64,000 nucleotides of DNA from JAFARZ01 sp035651595 (GTDB taxonomy: Bacteria > Actinomycetota > Actinomycetes > Streptosporangiales > Streptosporangiaceae), in contig DASRFJ010000241.1 in assembly GCA_035651595.1 (NCBI GenBank), positions 48,134 to 112,133 of the forward strand, read 5' to 3'. Each line of letters opens with the position of its first letter. Positions within the stretch are counted from its first letter, which is position 1. Under the pieces are notes generated by a model. It saw only the letters and a list, made by a program, of their open reading frames with translations, was not told the DNA's origin and did no database searches. A program made the position numbers and the translations under genes. Positions 8,162-17,440 of this stretch are shown one piece after another.

Positions 8162-8959
8162 ATGGCGGACAGGAGGCAGGAAGAGGAGCTCGCGACGTTC
8201 CTGCGCTCGCGACGGCAGCGGCTCAGGCCACAAGATGTCGGCTTGCCAGCGGCGGGCCGCCGCCGGACCCCTGGGCTGCGACGGGAGGAAGTCGCGGTTC
8301 TCGCCGGCCTCAGCACTACCTGGTACACATACCTTGAGCAGGGACGTGGCCGAGAGGTGTCTCCTGCGGTGCTTGACAGCATCGCCCGGGTCTTGCAGCT
8401 GACCGAGGATGAGCGCCGGTACGTGCATCTTCTTGCCTTCGGACATGTCGTAGCAGCGCGTCCGCTAGGCGAAGAGGTACAGGTCAGCGACCTGCTTCGG
8501 GAAATAGTGGCGATCGCCGGTAACCAATCTAATCCGCTGTACGCGTGCAATCGTGCAGGCGATCTCATCGCCTGGAACGAAGCCGCCGTGGACTGGTATG
8601 ACGACTGGTCCCGGTTGCCGGAGAGAGATCAGAATTTCATGACCTGGCTGCTCACCGAGGATAAGGCCAGGAGTTGCCTCGTGGACTGGGAAATGGTTGT
8701 ACGCGACCTTATCGCCAGGGGACGGGCAGATGTTGCCCTTCAACCAGGCGATAGGGTGCTGCAGAATCGTATCGCCGAACTTAAGAGAAGAAGTCCCGAT
8801 TTCCAGCGCTTGTGGAATGATCATCATGAGGTACGCACGCATCGTACAGGGGTGCGCCGCATGCGACATCCAGACAAGGGTATATCGGAGTGGCGGCTTG
8901 TCCCTCTAGTTTCCATCTACCAAGATTCACCAACCGCGATCTTTCATTTGCCTGTATAA
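8162..8959 (+). CDS. XRE-family regulator with MmyB-like ligand-binding domain (copy 1)
   Basis: A 265-residue regulator. The start at ATG 8162 has GGAGG seven bases upstream. The N-terminal helix-turn-helix includes RRRTPGLRREEVAVLAGLS and YLEQGRGREVS, the hallmark of the MmyB-type XRE group. The C-terminal domain (from NPLYACNRAGDLIAWNEAA) is a PAS-like pocket thought to bind a fatty-acid-like ligand, with the family's conserved WxxxA and DWE segments. It is a close paralogue of the gene at 16354, and the two flank the PKS. The 3' end overlaps the convergent PKS gene by 33 bases. A role in controlling the PKS is inferred from position only. Confidence 0.9.
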   Translation: MADRRQEEELATFLRSRRQRLRPQDVGLPAAGRRRTPGLRREEVAVLAGLSTTWYTYLEQGRGREVSPAVLDSIARVLQLTEDERRYVHLLAFGHVVAARPLGEEVQVSDLLREIVAIAGNQSNPLYACNRAGDLIAWNEAAVDWYDDWSRLPERDQNFMTWLLTEDKARSCLVDWEMVVRDLIARGRADVALQPGDRVLQNRIAELKRRSPDFQRLWNDHHEVRTHRTGVRRMRHPDKGISEWRLVPLVSIYQDSPTAIFHLPV

Positions 8960-11900
8960 CCTGGATATGTGCTCCGCGACGGCTTGAGCAACTGTCGCGA
9001 CCGTACCGCCGTTGATTAGCTTGACAATCGGCAGCCTGGCCTCGAACTCACGCTCGATATGGAAGCCCAACTCGACTGCCATCACTGAATCCATGCCCAT
9101 CTTGTTGAGCGGCCAATTGCGATTTACGCGTTCCGGTGGCAAGCTGAGCACCTTCGCCACATGAATTGTCAACGCCTCGGCGATTTGGGCCATGCCGGTG
9201 CCACGCGCGCTCCTGACAGCAGGCCTGTCCGGTTCAGTCCCGGTAAGATGACGCAGTTGAGGCACCCCCGCGGCCACGGGATGGGCTGCCGCCCACACCT
9301 TCCAGTCGGCTGGAAGCACCGCTGCCTGGGTGATCCCTTCATGCAGGATCTGCTCCAGCACCGCAATGCCATTCCGCGGGCTGATGGCGGTCATTCCCCG
9401 CGGTATCAGGCTGCGGCCGGCCAGGGTTTCGCGCCGGGCCACCATTCCGGCGCCGCCCCAGACCCCCCAATTGATGGTTGTGGCGCGCGCGCCGTCGGCA
9501 CGGCGATAGTGGGCCAGCGCGTCAAGAAAGGCATTTCCGGCCGCGTAGCCGCCGAGCATGGGCCAGCCGAGGAGTGCCGAACCGGAGGACAACAGTACGA
9601 ATAGGTCCAGCGGCGCGTCGCGCAGCAGCCGGTGCAGATTCCAGGCGCCCGTCACCTTCGCTCGCAGGACGGCAGAAAGATCATCAGCCCGCATGTCGGC
9701 GATAGGCACGTAGTCTATGGTCCCAGCGGCATGTACCACACCCCGCAGCGGCGGCTTTCCCGCTTGCGCGCGCTGGGTCAGAAATGTGGTCATCGCGTCC
9801 AGGTCGGCGACATCCACCGCGGCGTACTCCACGTCGGCCCCTCGGCTGGCTAGTTCCCGCATCACCGCAAGCCGTGGATCGGCGGGGTCTTCGGGGTCGG
9901 CAGGAAGCTGGCCTCGGCCCGTGAGCACCAGGTGGCGCGCTCCCTTGTCGACGAGCCACGACGAGACGGTCGCACCGATCCCGCCGAGACCGCCAGTAAC
10001 CAGATACGCGCCTTCGGCGTGGATCGTGAAAGCCGTTGCCGACTCGGCCGAGCGCACCGGCAGGGAGTCGGCGCGCTGTCCGGGGAAGCGCAGGACGAGT
10101 TTGCCGGTGTGGGCAGAGCGCGACATCAGCCGGAATGGCGCTGCGGCCTCGGTGGCGTCGAACTCCTGGAGGGGCAGCGGGTCCAGCGCACCGTGGCCGA
10201 CGAGCTTGGTGACCGCACGCAGGATCGCCCCGGCGCGCTGTGGTCGCTGCTGGATCATCCGCACGACGTCGACGGAGTGAAACGAGAGGTTACCCGCGAA
10301 TGCCGACATGCCCAGCGGGGTATCGGACAGCATGTCCCGCTTGCCCAATTCGACGTAGTGGCCGCAATCGGCCAGCAGCGACAGGTTCGCGCGGATCGCC
10401 TCACCGCTGAGGGTGTTGACGATCACATCGAACCCGGCGCCGCCGGTGGCATCGCGGAACTGCTCGACGAAGGCCAGTGACCGGGAATCGGCGACGTGGC
10501 CGACGCCGAGTCCAGTCAGGAGCGCTCGTTTGGCGGGGCCGCCAGCGGTTGCGAAGACGTGGCCGCCCTTCCACCGGACGACATTGAGCGCCGCCATGCC
10601 GACGCCGCCGGTCGCGGAATGTACAAGGACACGATCCCCCGGGCTGATGCCCGCCAGTTCATTCAGTGCGTGGTAAGCGGTCAGGTAGGCGGCGGGCAGG
10701 GCCGCGGCCTCGGCGAGGCTCGGCCGGGCAGGTTTGAGCGCGGTCAGGCATGCTTTGGTGGTGACGTGCGTGGCCATCGCCCGCTCGGCCAGGGCGACCA
10801 CCTCGTCTCCGACGGCGAAGTCAGTGACGCCGGCTCCGATCGCTTCGATGACTCCCGCGCATTCCCATCCCAGTGCCGGGCTCGCGGCTGCGGGCTGGCC
10901 TGGGTGGCGGCCAACGCTCACCAGGACGTCCCGGTAGTTGACACCGGCGTGGGACACCCTGATGAGGACCTCGTCCTCGGCCGGTTCTTCCGACGGCGCC
11001 GGGACCAGGCTCAAGTCGTCGACGACCCCTGGCGCGGGGATGGCTAGCCGCAAACAGGTCCCGCTCGGATGCCGTGGGCGACGGTGAGGTACGAGGCGAG
11101 CGGCGAGGCGCCGGCCGTCGCGCAGTGCGATCTGGTTCTCCGCATCTGGATGCTCGAGCTCCGCGACAAGTCCGATCAGGCTTTGCGCGGTGTCATCGAG
11201 GTCGACCAGCCGGGCATGAAGCGCGGGCTGCTCGGCGGCCAGCGAGCGGCCCAGTCCCCACGCGAGAGCCTGGAAGGGTTCGACTACCTTCTGCCCGGGC
11301 TCTGTGGCCTGTGCGTTCCGGGTGACCAGCCAGAGGGACGGCGAGCCGGGCAGTGGTGCCTGATCGAGGGCCTGGACGAGGTGCACCACACTGCGGCAGC
11401 TCGCGGCTTCGGCCCGGTCGATCTCCGCGGCCGTCGCGTCAAGGCCCACGGCGGCATCCAGCGACCACAGATGAACGATTCCCCGGTAAGGGCCAGCCGC
11501 GGCGGCCCGGGTGAGCGCGGCGGCCAAGGGGGCGGGAGCGACGTGCGTCCGATCAGCATCAGCCAGCCGATAGGTGTCCGCTTGGGTGAGGACGACGACT
11601 TCATGTCCTCGCTCGCGCAGTTCTCTCACCAGACCACTGCCGACGGTTCCGCTGTCGCTCAGGGCAAGCCAGCGGCCTGGATCCGCGGGGCCGGCGTCTG
11701 CCTCAGCAGGCCACTCGGCCCTCTCCCAGATCAGATCGTGCACCCACGAGGCGAAAGGGGGGCCGTCGGCGGGTGCTTCGCCCGCTTCCCGTGCCGATGT
11801 GGTACCAGGGCCGCTCAGTTGCAGCCGCAGACCGCGAAATTCGGCGAAGATGCGGCCATCCGGGTGGCGGATCTCGACATCGCCGATGAACGAATCCGCG

Positions 11901-14900
11901 CGGTCGGCGGGCAGGAGCCGGGAATGGGTCCACACTTCGGGTCCGGGGCACCCGTAGAGCCGGAAATCGCCAATGCCGCCGAGCACGAAGTCATGATCTT
12001 GGCCGACGGCGCGGGCGGGGCGGGCGGCGGCCAGGCTGTGCGCGCAGGCTTCCAGCAACGCCGGGTGGAACCGGTGCTCAGGCAAACTGCCCGTCAGCGC
12101 CTCAGGGCAGCGCAGCCGGGCAAGCGCCTCACCGTCGCGGCGCCACAGCTCGACGATGCACTCGAAGGCTCCCCGCCAGGGGTTTCCCCGTTCCGCATGC
12201 AGTGGGGCGTCCTGATACTCAGGGCAGCGGTCACGGACGTGTGCGAAGGGTTCTCCCGTCTCGAGCTGAGATGCGTCGATGGGACGTAGCTGAGCTTCCG
12301 CGTGCATGACCCACGGCTCGTCCCCACCGATCCGCGAGGCGACTTGGCATCTGCCGGAAGCCACGGTAACGCGGATGGTGGGTGTCGGCCGATCCTGATC
12401 GAGGAGCAGCGCCCGGCGATAGCGCACGTCACTGATCGACACCGGCGTCTCCCCGAACAGCTCGCGCGCCGCTGCGGCGAGCAGTTCCAGGTAGGCACTG
12501 CCCGGCATGATCGCCGCGTCCTGCCCGAGGCGATCGAAGAGGTAGGCGTTGGCGGTAAGCCCCAACGGCCCCTCCCATATCCCGCTCTCCCTCTCTTTTG
12601 AGACACACCGACCGAGCAGTGGATGAAGGCGCGGCTCCTGCGAGGTAGTTCTGGGCCCGGGATCGTGGGCCAGCCAGTACCGCTCGCGCTGCCACGGATA
12701 GGCGGGAAGCGGAGTGAAGCGGCCATTAGGCGTCACCGCCGCGAAGTTCAGCGGCACTCCCGCGAGGTATAGCGTGGCCGCGGCGGTGAGCAGGCAGCGG
12801 CGCTCAGGAGCCTCGCGGCGGAGCGAACCCACGACAACGGCCTCCCTGCCTCGCTCGTTCGCCGTCTCCCGGATGCCGGCGGTAAGCAGGGTGTGCGGGC
12901 TCACCTCGACGAAGACTGTTGTCCCTGTATCGAGCTGGCCGCGTATGGCGCCCACGAAGTCGACGGGTCTTCGGATGTTCCGCACCCAGTAATCCGCGTC
13001 CATCTCCGAACCGTCGATGACCCGATTCAACATGGTGGAGTGCAGCGGGATGGTGCCGGCCCGGGGCGTGATGCCGCCCAGCTCGGCCAGCATGTCTTCA
13101 CGTAGGGTATCGACCTGCGGGCAGTGGGAAGCGAAGTCGACGTTGATGCGGTGGCCGGAGATCCCCCGTGCCTCGAGTGCGGTGAGGATCGTGGCAATCG
13201 CGGCGGGGTCGCCGGAAAGCAGCGCCGAGCGTGGGCTGTTGCTTGCCGCGACCGCCACTTGATGCTCGTATCCGGAGATGGCTTGTTCGGCCTCCACCGC
13301 TGCCAACCCCACCCAGGCCATCGCGCCTTGCCCGCTGAGCCGCTTGGCCAGGCGGCTGCGCCGGCAGATCACCGCGGCCGCGTCGGCCAGGCTCATCGCG
13401 CCTGCGGTATAGGCTGCGGCTGACTCGCCCATGCTGTGGCCGATGACGACATCGGGCTCCACGCCCCAGGAACGCCACATCTCGGCCAGGGCAATCTCCA
13501 TCGCCCACAGCGTGGGCTGAATGACATCCAGTTCGGCGAGTTGTTCGGGATCGCCGTGGCGCAGCATGTCGATGACGGACCAGCCGGTCTCCGCGCGAAT
13601 TGCCTCGTCGCAGGCGCCCATAGCCGCCGCGAACGCCGATTCCGCGTCGAGCAGTTCCCGGCCCATGCCGGCCCACTGCGACCCCTGCCCGGGGAAGATG
13701 AAGGCTACGAGGGGACGGCCGACTGGGGTGTACTCCGCGACCGCGACCGTTGGCCGGGGCTGGCCGGCGGCAAAGGCCCGTAGATCGTGGGCCGCCTGAG
13801 CATGGTCGCTGACGGCCACCGCGATCCTCGAGCCGAGGCGGCTGCGGTGCAGGGCGGCGCTATGGCAGACATCTCTCAGCGATGCCGCCCGCCCCTCGGG
13901 GGAATCGAGGTAGTCGGCGGTGGAGACAGCGAGTGCTCGCAGCGCCTCTGGCCTGCTGGCGGACAATGTCAGCAGGTGGGCCTTGTCGTCAGGGCCTGAG
14001 CGGGAAGCAAGATGATCCGGTGACGGCGCCGAGACGACCAGGTGGGCGTTGGTGCCTGAGATGCCAAAACTGCTGACACCGGCCAGCGTCGGCCTGCCTC
14101 GCGTCGGCAGCGGTGTGACCGATGTGGGGATACGCGCACTCAGGGCGTCCCACTGCACAGCGGGATTGGGCCTGCGCAGGTGCAGATTGGGCGGCACCAC
14201 GCCGTGCTCCAGGCATAGCACGGTCTTGATGAGCCCGGCGATCCCGGCCGCCGCTTCGGTGTGGCCGATATTAGTCTTGACCGAACCGAGCAGGCAGGGA
14301 TCCTGCGCCGTTCGGCTGGACGTCACGGCTGCGCCCAGCGCCTCCAGTTCGACAGGGTCGCCGACAGCAGTGCCGGTCCCATGACACTCGATATAGTCGA
14401 CCTGTGCCGGGTCGACGCCTGCGTTCTTGTAGGCGCGCACGATGACCTCGCGCTGGCCCTCAACACCGGGCCTGACCAGATACCCGCTGCTCTGCCCGTC
14501 GTTACCTACCGCGGAGCCCAGCAGGACAGCGCGCACGCGGTCACCGGCCGCCAGCGCCTTAGCCAGCGGTCTGAGGACCACGACGCCGACGCCATCACTG
14601 CGCACGAAACCATCGGCGGACGCGTCACCGAACTTGCAACGACCGTCCCTGGCGAGCATTCCCACCGCCGAGAGTGCCACTTCTTCATCAGGGCACAACA
14701 CGAGGTTGACCCCGCCGGCCAAGGCCAATTCGCACTCTCCCGCGCGCAGACTCAACAGGGCCGTGTGGACCGCGACCAGCGATGAGGAACAGGCGGTGTC
14801 CAGGGTGAGACTGGGGCCGCGCAGGTCGAAGACGTAGGACACACGGCCTGAACTAACTGCGCGCGAGAGGGTACCCGTTACGCTGTGCAGATCGGGTTTA

Positions 14901-15361
14901 CCAGGCCTTTGCTGCTCTAGCTGCCGGTATTCCAGGCCGGTCTGGCCCACGAATACCCCGGTGTCGCTGCCGACGAGCCGGTCAAGCGGCTGGCCGGCGT
15001 CTTCCAGCGCCTCGTAGGCTACTTCCAGGAGCATTCGCTGCTGGGGATCCATCCGCTCGGCCTCGCGTGGCGAGATCCCGAAGAACTCCGCGTCAAAACG
15101 GTCGATGTCATCCAGCAGTCCGCCCCAGCGGCTGACCATGTACCCGGAACCACGCGGTGGCGGGCGGAACACGTTAGCCATGTCGTAGCGCTCGGGAGGG
15201 GTCTGCCGGATGGCGTCCTTGCCTTCAGTCAGCAGCCGCCACAGCGCGGCCAGGTCGGGGGCTCCGGGGAACCGCCCGGACATGCCGATGACCGCGATCG
15301 GCTCACTGCCGCGAGCGCTCGGGTCATTCCATGGTGCGGTTGGTGTCTCATGATCGATCAT
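8927..15361 (-). CDS. Single-module type I polyketide synthase (KS-AT-DH-ER-KR-ACP)
   Basis: A 2144-residue multidomain enzyme. KS: about 20-445, with active Cys in DTACSSSL near 190, HGTGTAVGDP and NIGHTEAAAG. AT: about 550-860, with GHSMGE near 641 and a FASH motif near 743, suggesting a methylmalonyl-like rather than a malonyl (HAFH) extender. DH: about 900-1190, where the usual Asp-His-x-x-x-Gly stretch reads FDRLGQDAAIMPG and the second site reads HPALLEACAH, so it is probably weak or inactive. ER: about 1460-1770 (HSATGGVGMAAL near 1583). KR: about 1780-1970 (VTGGLGGIGA; SSGSALLG; GGYAAGNAF). ACP: MGMDSV near 2091. There is no docking or thioesterase domain. The start has GGGAGG upstream. 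The layout resembles iterative MAS-like synthases; the product is unknown. Confidence 0.95.
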   Translation of the reverse strand: MIDHETPTAPWNDPSARGSEPIAVIGMSGRFPGAPDLAALWRLLTEGKDAIRQTPPERYDMANVFRPPPRGSGYMVSRWGGLLDDIDRFDAEFFGISPREAERMDPQQRMLLEVAYEALEDAGQPLDRLVGSDTGVFVGQTGLEYRQLEQQRPGKPDLHSVTGTLSRAVSSGRVSYVFDLRGPSLTLDTACSSSLVAVHTALLSLRAGECELALAGGVNLVLCPDEEVALSAVGMLARDGRCKFGDASADGFVRSDGVGVVVLRPLAKALAAGDRVRAVLLGSAVGNDGQSSGYLVRPGVEGQREVIVRAYKNAGVDPAQVDYIECHGTGTAVGDPVELEALGAAVTSSRTAQDPCLLGSVKTNIGHTEAAAGIAGLIKTVLCLEHGVVPPNLHLRRPNPAVQWDALSARIPTSVTPLPTRGRPTLAGVSSFGISGTNAHLVVSAPSPDHLASRSGPDDKAHLLTLSASRPEALRALAVSTADYLDSPEGRAASLRDVCHSAALHRSRLGSRIAVAVSDHAQAAHDLRAFAAGQPRPTVAVAEYTPVGRPLVAFIFPGQGSQWAGMGRELLDAESAFAAAMGACDEAIRAETGWSVIDMLRHGDPEQLAELDVIQPTLWAMEIALAEMWRSWGVEPDVVIGHSMGESAAAYTAGAMSLADAAAVICRRSRLAKRLSGQGAMAWVGLAAVEAEQAISGYEHQVAVAASNSPRSALLSGDPAAIATILTALEARGISGHRINVDFASHCPQVDTLREDMLAELGGITPRAGTIPLHSTMLNRVIDGSEMDADYWVRNIRRPVDFVGAIRGQLDTGTTVFVEVSPHTLLTAGIRETANERGREAVVVGSLRREAPERRCLLTAAATLYLAGVPLNFAAVTPNGRFTPLPAYPWQRERYWLAHDPGPRTTSQEPRLHPLLGRCVSKERESGIWEGPLGLTANAYLFDRLGQDAAIMPGSAYLELLAAAARELFGETPVSISDVRYRRALLLDQDRPTPTIRVTVASGRCQVASRIGGDEPWVMHAEAQLRPIDASQLETGEPFAHVRDRCPEYQDAPLHAERGNPWRGAFECIVELWRRDGEALARLRCPEALTGSLPEHRFHPALLEACAHSLAAARPARAVGQDHDFVLGGIGDFRLYGCPGPEVWTHSRLLPADRADSFIGDVEIRHPDGRIFAEFRGLRLQLSGPGTTSAREAGEAPADGPPFASWVHDLIWERAEWPAEADAGPADPGRWLALSDSGTVGSGLVRELRERGHEVVVLTQADTYRLADADRTHVAPAPLAAALTRAAAAGPYRGIVHLWSLDAAVGLDATAAEIDRAEAASCRSVVHLVQALDQAPLPGSPSLWLVTRNAQATEPGQKVVEPFQALAWGLGRSLAAEQPALHARLVDLDDTAQSLIGLVAELEHPDAENQIALRDGRRLAARLVPHRRPRHPSGTCLRLAIPAPGVVDDLSLVPAPSEEPAEDEVLIRVSHAGVNYRDVLVSVGRHPGQPAAASPALGWECAGVIEAIGAGVTDFAVGDEVVALAERAMATHVTTKACLTALKPARPSLAEAAALPAAYLTAYHALNELAGISPGDRVLVHSATGGVGMAALNVVRWKGGHVFATAGGPAKRALLTGLGVGHVADSRSLAFVEQFRDATGGAGFDVIVNTLSGEAIRANLSLLADCGHYVELGKRDMLSDTPLGMSAFAGNLSFHSVDVVRMIQQRPQRAGAILRAVTKLVGHGALDPLPLQEFDATEAAAPFRLMSRSAHTGKLVLRFPGQRADSLPVRSAESATAFTIHAEGAYLVTGGLGGIGATVSSWLVDKGARHLVLTGRGQLPADPEDPADPRLAVMRELASRGADVEYAAVDVADLDAMTTFLTQRAQAGKPPLRGVVHAAGTIDYVPIADMRADDLSAVLRAKVTGAWNLHRLLRDAPLDLFVLLSSGSALLGWPMLGGYAAGNAFLDALAHYRRADGARATTINWGVWGGAGMVARRETLAGRSLIPRGMTAISPRNGIAVLEQILHEGITQAAVLPADWKVWAAAHPVAAGVPQLRHLTGTEPDRPAVRSARGTGMAQIAEALTIHVAKVLSLPPERVNRNWPLNKMGMDSVMAVELGFHIEREFEARLPIVKLINGGTVATVAQAVAEHISRLYRQMKDRGW

Positions 15362-15578
15362 CGACGATCCTCCCAGTAATGGGCGAGCCCGCGGGCAGAC
15401 CGGAGATCTGGTGCCGAGTGCGCAGCGCGCCCTAACGAAAGCGCGATCCCGCCCGCCAATGGGGCAGCTGTTGGCGAGATCGGAACAACACGTCCTGCCG
15501 CTATGGGACGGCTACTGACGCTGTGCAGTTTATGAACAGACCGCTCAGAAGCGTTGTTTAGTTTGACAAAAGCGTTAA

Positions 15579-15860
15579 CTAGCAAGACAGTGATCTGCTT
15601 TTGAGCCATAAATCATCGCAAGTTCTCATACGTACCTTCTTCGCTGGAAGAAGCGTGGCACGTTGTGGCAAGAAGCCCGGCTCGGTGACGAAGGACCGCT
15701 CCGGTAGCCAGCCCGCAGGGCTGTGCGGGCTGTCCGGCCGGTCCGCCTGAAGATCCAGGCTGGCCTGCAGCGCGTGTGACCGCTTCCCTGCAAGCTCGCC
15801 GAGTAGCTCCTCGCCCCAATAGCGACACTCGGAGAGAACGACAAGAATCGTTCTGGGCAT
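15579..15860 (-). pseudogene. DJ-1/PfpI-family relic, partial copy of the gene at 28909-29733
   Basis: From ATG 15860 the reading MPRTILVVLSECRYWGEELL closely follows the N-terminus of the intact PfpI protein at 29733 (SRHILVILSEHGYWGEELLG). It then skips about 16 residues to GKRSHAL (GKRAHAL in the intact gene) and about 25 more to GWLPERSFV (DWIPERPYV), and ends out of register. The nucleophile-elbow Cys and the whole C-terminal half are absent. It is a decayed, internally deleted duplicate sitting just upstream of the PKS. That suggests the PKS and the 19-31 kb operon once shared a promoter segment or were joined by rearrangement. It is unlikely to make a working protein. Confidence 0.72.
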
Positions 15861-16353
15861 CACGGCTCCCATTTCATAAACGCTGTGGATTTCAAGCTTT
15901 ATCAGCGGAAGCCAGGATCGGCAAGGTCAGGATAAAGCAGGATGCGCACTCCGATGGGTCGGCTGCTGAACTTCGTTAAATGAACGCGGTTTTAACAGAA
16001 ATTCGCGGCTTTCGGCTTACCATGAGCCCCTTCGTTTACCTAGGCGACACGCCAATCACCGGACAAAACCGTCCGTGTCGTAACATAAGCTGCTTTCCGC
16101 CGCGAAGGGCGCTTCACCGTCCGGAAATCAAGTGGCTGCTCATCGAAGCCAGCACCACGCTCACGCCCCCCCGGCCACAAAAACGCTGGCAGTGCCGACC
16201 TGCCGCCACCGGGCGCTCGTGCCTACCCGATACCGGACACGGCCGGACCTCTATGCCAATGCATGAAGAGCTGAATGTTTACTCGATGTCCTAGCCGGCA
16301 AGCTCTAGCTAAAATAGGTGGCGCTAGGTGAACTCTCGGCAGCTTGAGGTGCA
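15861..16353. other. Intergenic region upstream of PKS side and second XRE gene
   Basis: About 490 bases, visibly richer in A and T than the neighbouring genes. It holds AACTTCGTTAAA (15969-15980), one of several similar motifs found in the intergenic regions up to 46.6 kb. The open frame 15980-16294 has no ribosome site and no recognisable content, and I do not call it. Promoters for the leftward PKS unit and the rightward XRE gene should lie here, but I cannot place -35/-10 boxes with confidence. Confidence 0.4.
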
Positions 16354-17148
16354 GTGGCAGACGGTCCCGGTGTTGAGCTCGCGAGGTTCATGCGCGCACG
16401 GAGGGAGCGCATGAGTCCAGCGGACGTCGGCTTTCCCGCCGCGGGCCGCCGGCGGACCCCCGGACTGCGACGCGAGGAGGTCGCCGTGCTCGCCGGGGTC
16501 AGCACCACCTGGTACGCGTATCTTGAGCAGGGCCGAGGCAGGGAAGTCTCTCCTGCGGTGCTGGACAGCGTGGCGCGCGTCCTGCGGGTCAGCGAAGACG
16601 AACGCAGGCACATGCACTTCCTCGCGCATGGCAACGTAATCACGTCACCCCCGCTTGTCGGCGAGTTGCCAAGTGATGATCTGGTGAAGACGCTGGTGGC
16701 GACGACGCAGGAAAGCCGCTATCCGGTCTACGCCGCAAACCTGTACTGTGATCTCATCGCCTGGAATGATGCCGCAGTCGAATGGTACGACGATTGGAGT
16801 AGTCTGCCAGATTACCAGCGAAATCTGGTGCGCTGGCTGGTGACGGCGCCGGTCGCACGGGATCATATTGTTGATTGGCGAGGCTACCTCCGTGACACCA
16901 TTGCGCGTTGGCGGGCAATGGTGTCACTATCGTTGGACGATATCTACCTGCAACATCTGATAGAGGAGCTTTCAGCGTCGAGTAGAGATTTCATTGAATT
17001 CTGGGAATCATATGATGTCCAGGAGCATCGCAGTCGCCTTTGGGAGTTTCGTCATCCCCGCCTGAGAAGGCAGCGCATGCGCACAATAGTAGTGAGCGGG
17101 CCAGAATTCACACCGTCGTTCGTCGTCTTTCATTCGGCAGTGCAATGA
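16354..17148 (+). CDS. XRE-family regulator with MmyB-like ligand-binding domain (copy 2)
   Basis: A 264-residue paralogue of the regulator at 8162. It starts at GTG with GAGGT a few bases upstream. The helix-turn-helix segment is almost the same as in copy 1 (GRRRTPGLRREEVAVLAG, YLEQGRGREVSPAVLDS). The PAS-like C-terminal domain (VYAANLYCDLIAWNDAAVEW) is more diverged, so the two may sense different ligands while sharing DNA sites. Together the two copies flank the PKS and the PfpI relic. This family generally controls local dehydrogenase or biosynthetic genes; the target here is inferred from position only. Confidence 0.9.
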   Translation: MADGPGVELARFMRARRERMSPADVGFPAAGRRRTPGLRREEVAVLAGVSTTWYAYLEQGRGREVSPAVLDSVARVLRVSEDERRHMHFLAHGNVITSPPLVGELPSDDLVKTLVATTQESRYPVYAANLYCDLIAWNDAAVEWYDDWSSLPDYQRNLVRWLVTAPVARDHIVDWRGYLRDTIARWRAMVSLSLDDIYLQHLIEELSASSRDFIEFWESYDVQEHRSRLWEFRHPRLRRQRMRTIVVSGPEFTPSFVVFHSAVQ

Positions 17149-17281
17149 TGTGACCAGGCAGCTGCTCACCGCTAGCGACGGGCCTAGGCGCGGAGGACAG
17201 GTGCGCCCGGCGACCGTGGAGTCGGCGCACTGCCCGCACGACCCGCAGTACGGCATCAGCCCGGCGGTCACACGGTCCCGC

Positions 17282-17315
17282 ATTTCGTTACCTTTAAATG
17301 ACGTATTTCGTTATC
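17282..17315. promoter_or_regulatory. Direct repeat ATTTCGTTAYC, possible operator
   Basis: ATTTCGTTACC (17282-17292) and ATTTCGTTATC (17305-17315) are spaced 23 bases apart start to start, about two helical turns. They lie between the second XRE gene and the LuxR-type ATPase. They resemble the CTTCGTTA motif found in other intergenic regions of the window. Function is inferred. Confidence 0.4.
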
Positions 17316-17440
17316 TTGAAATTGATTGTGTATGAACGGTGACGGACCCTTTTATCAGAACATGAATTCCTGTTGAGAGCAGCAGCAGAATGCTTGTCTG
17401 GTAACGGAGAGCTGCCTGCTGCATCCGGAAGGGGACCGAC

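Noticed and set aside
15358..15609. An 83-codon minus-strand frame ending at the PKS start
   Set aside because: It has no recognisable content, no ribosome site, and its end contains the PKS ribosome site; more likely a leader sequence.
15980..16294. A 104-codon plus-strand frame in the AT-rich gap
   Set aside because: No ribosome site, no family likeness, and it lies in a promoter region.
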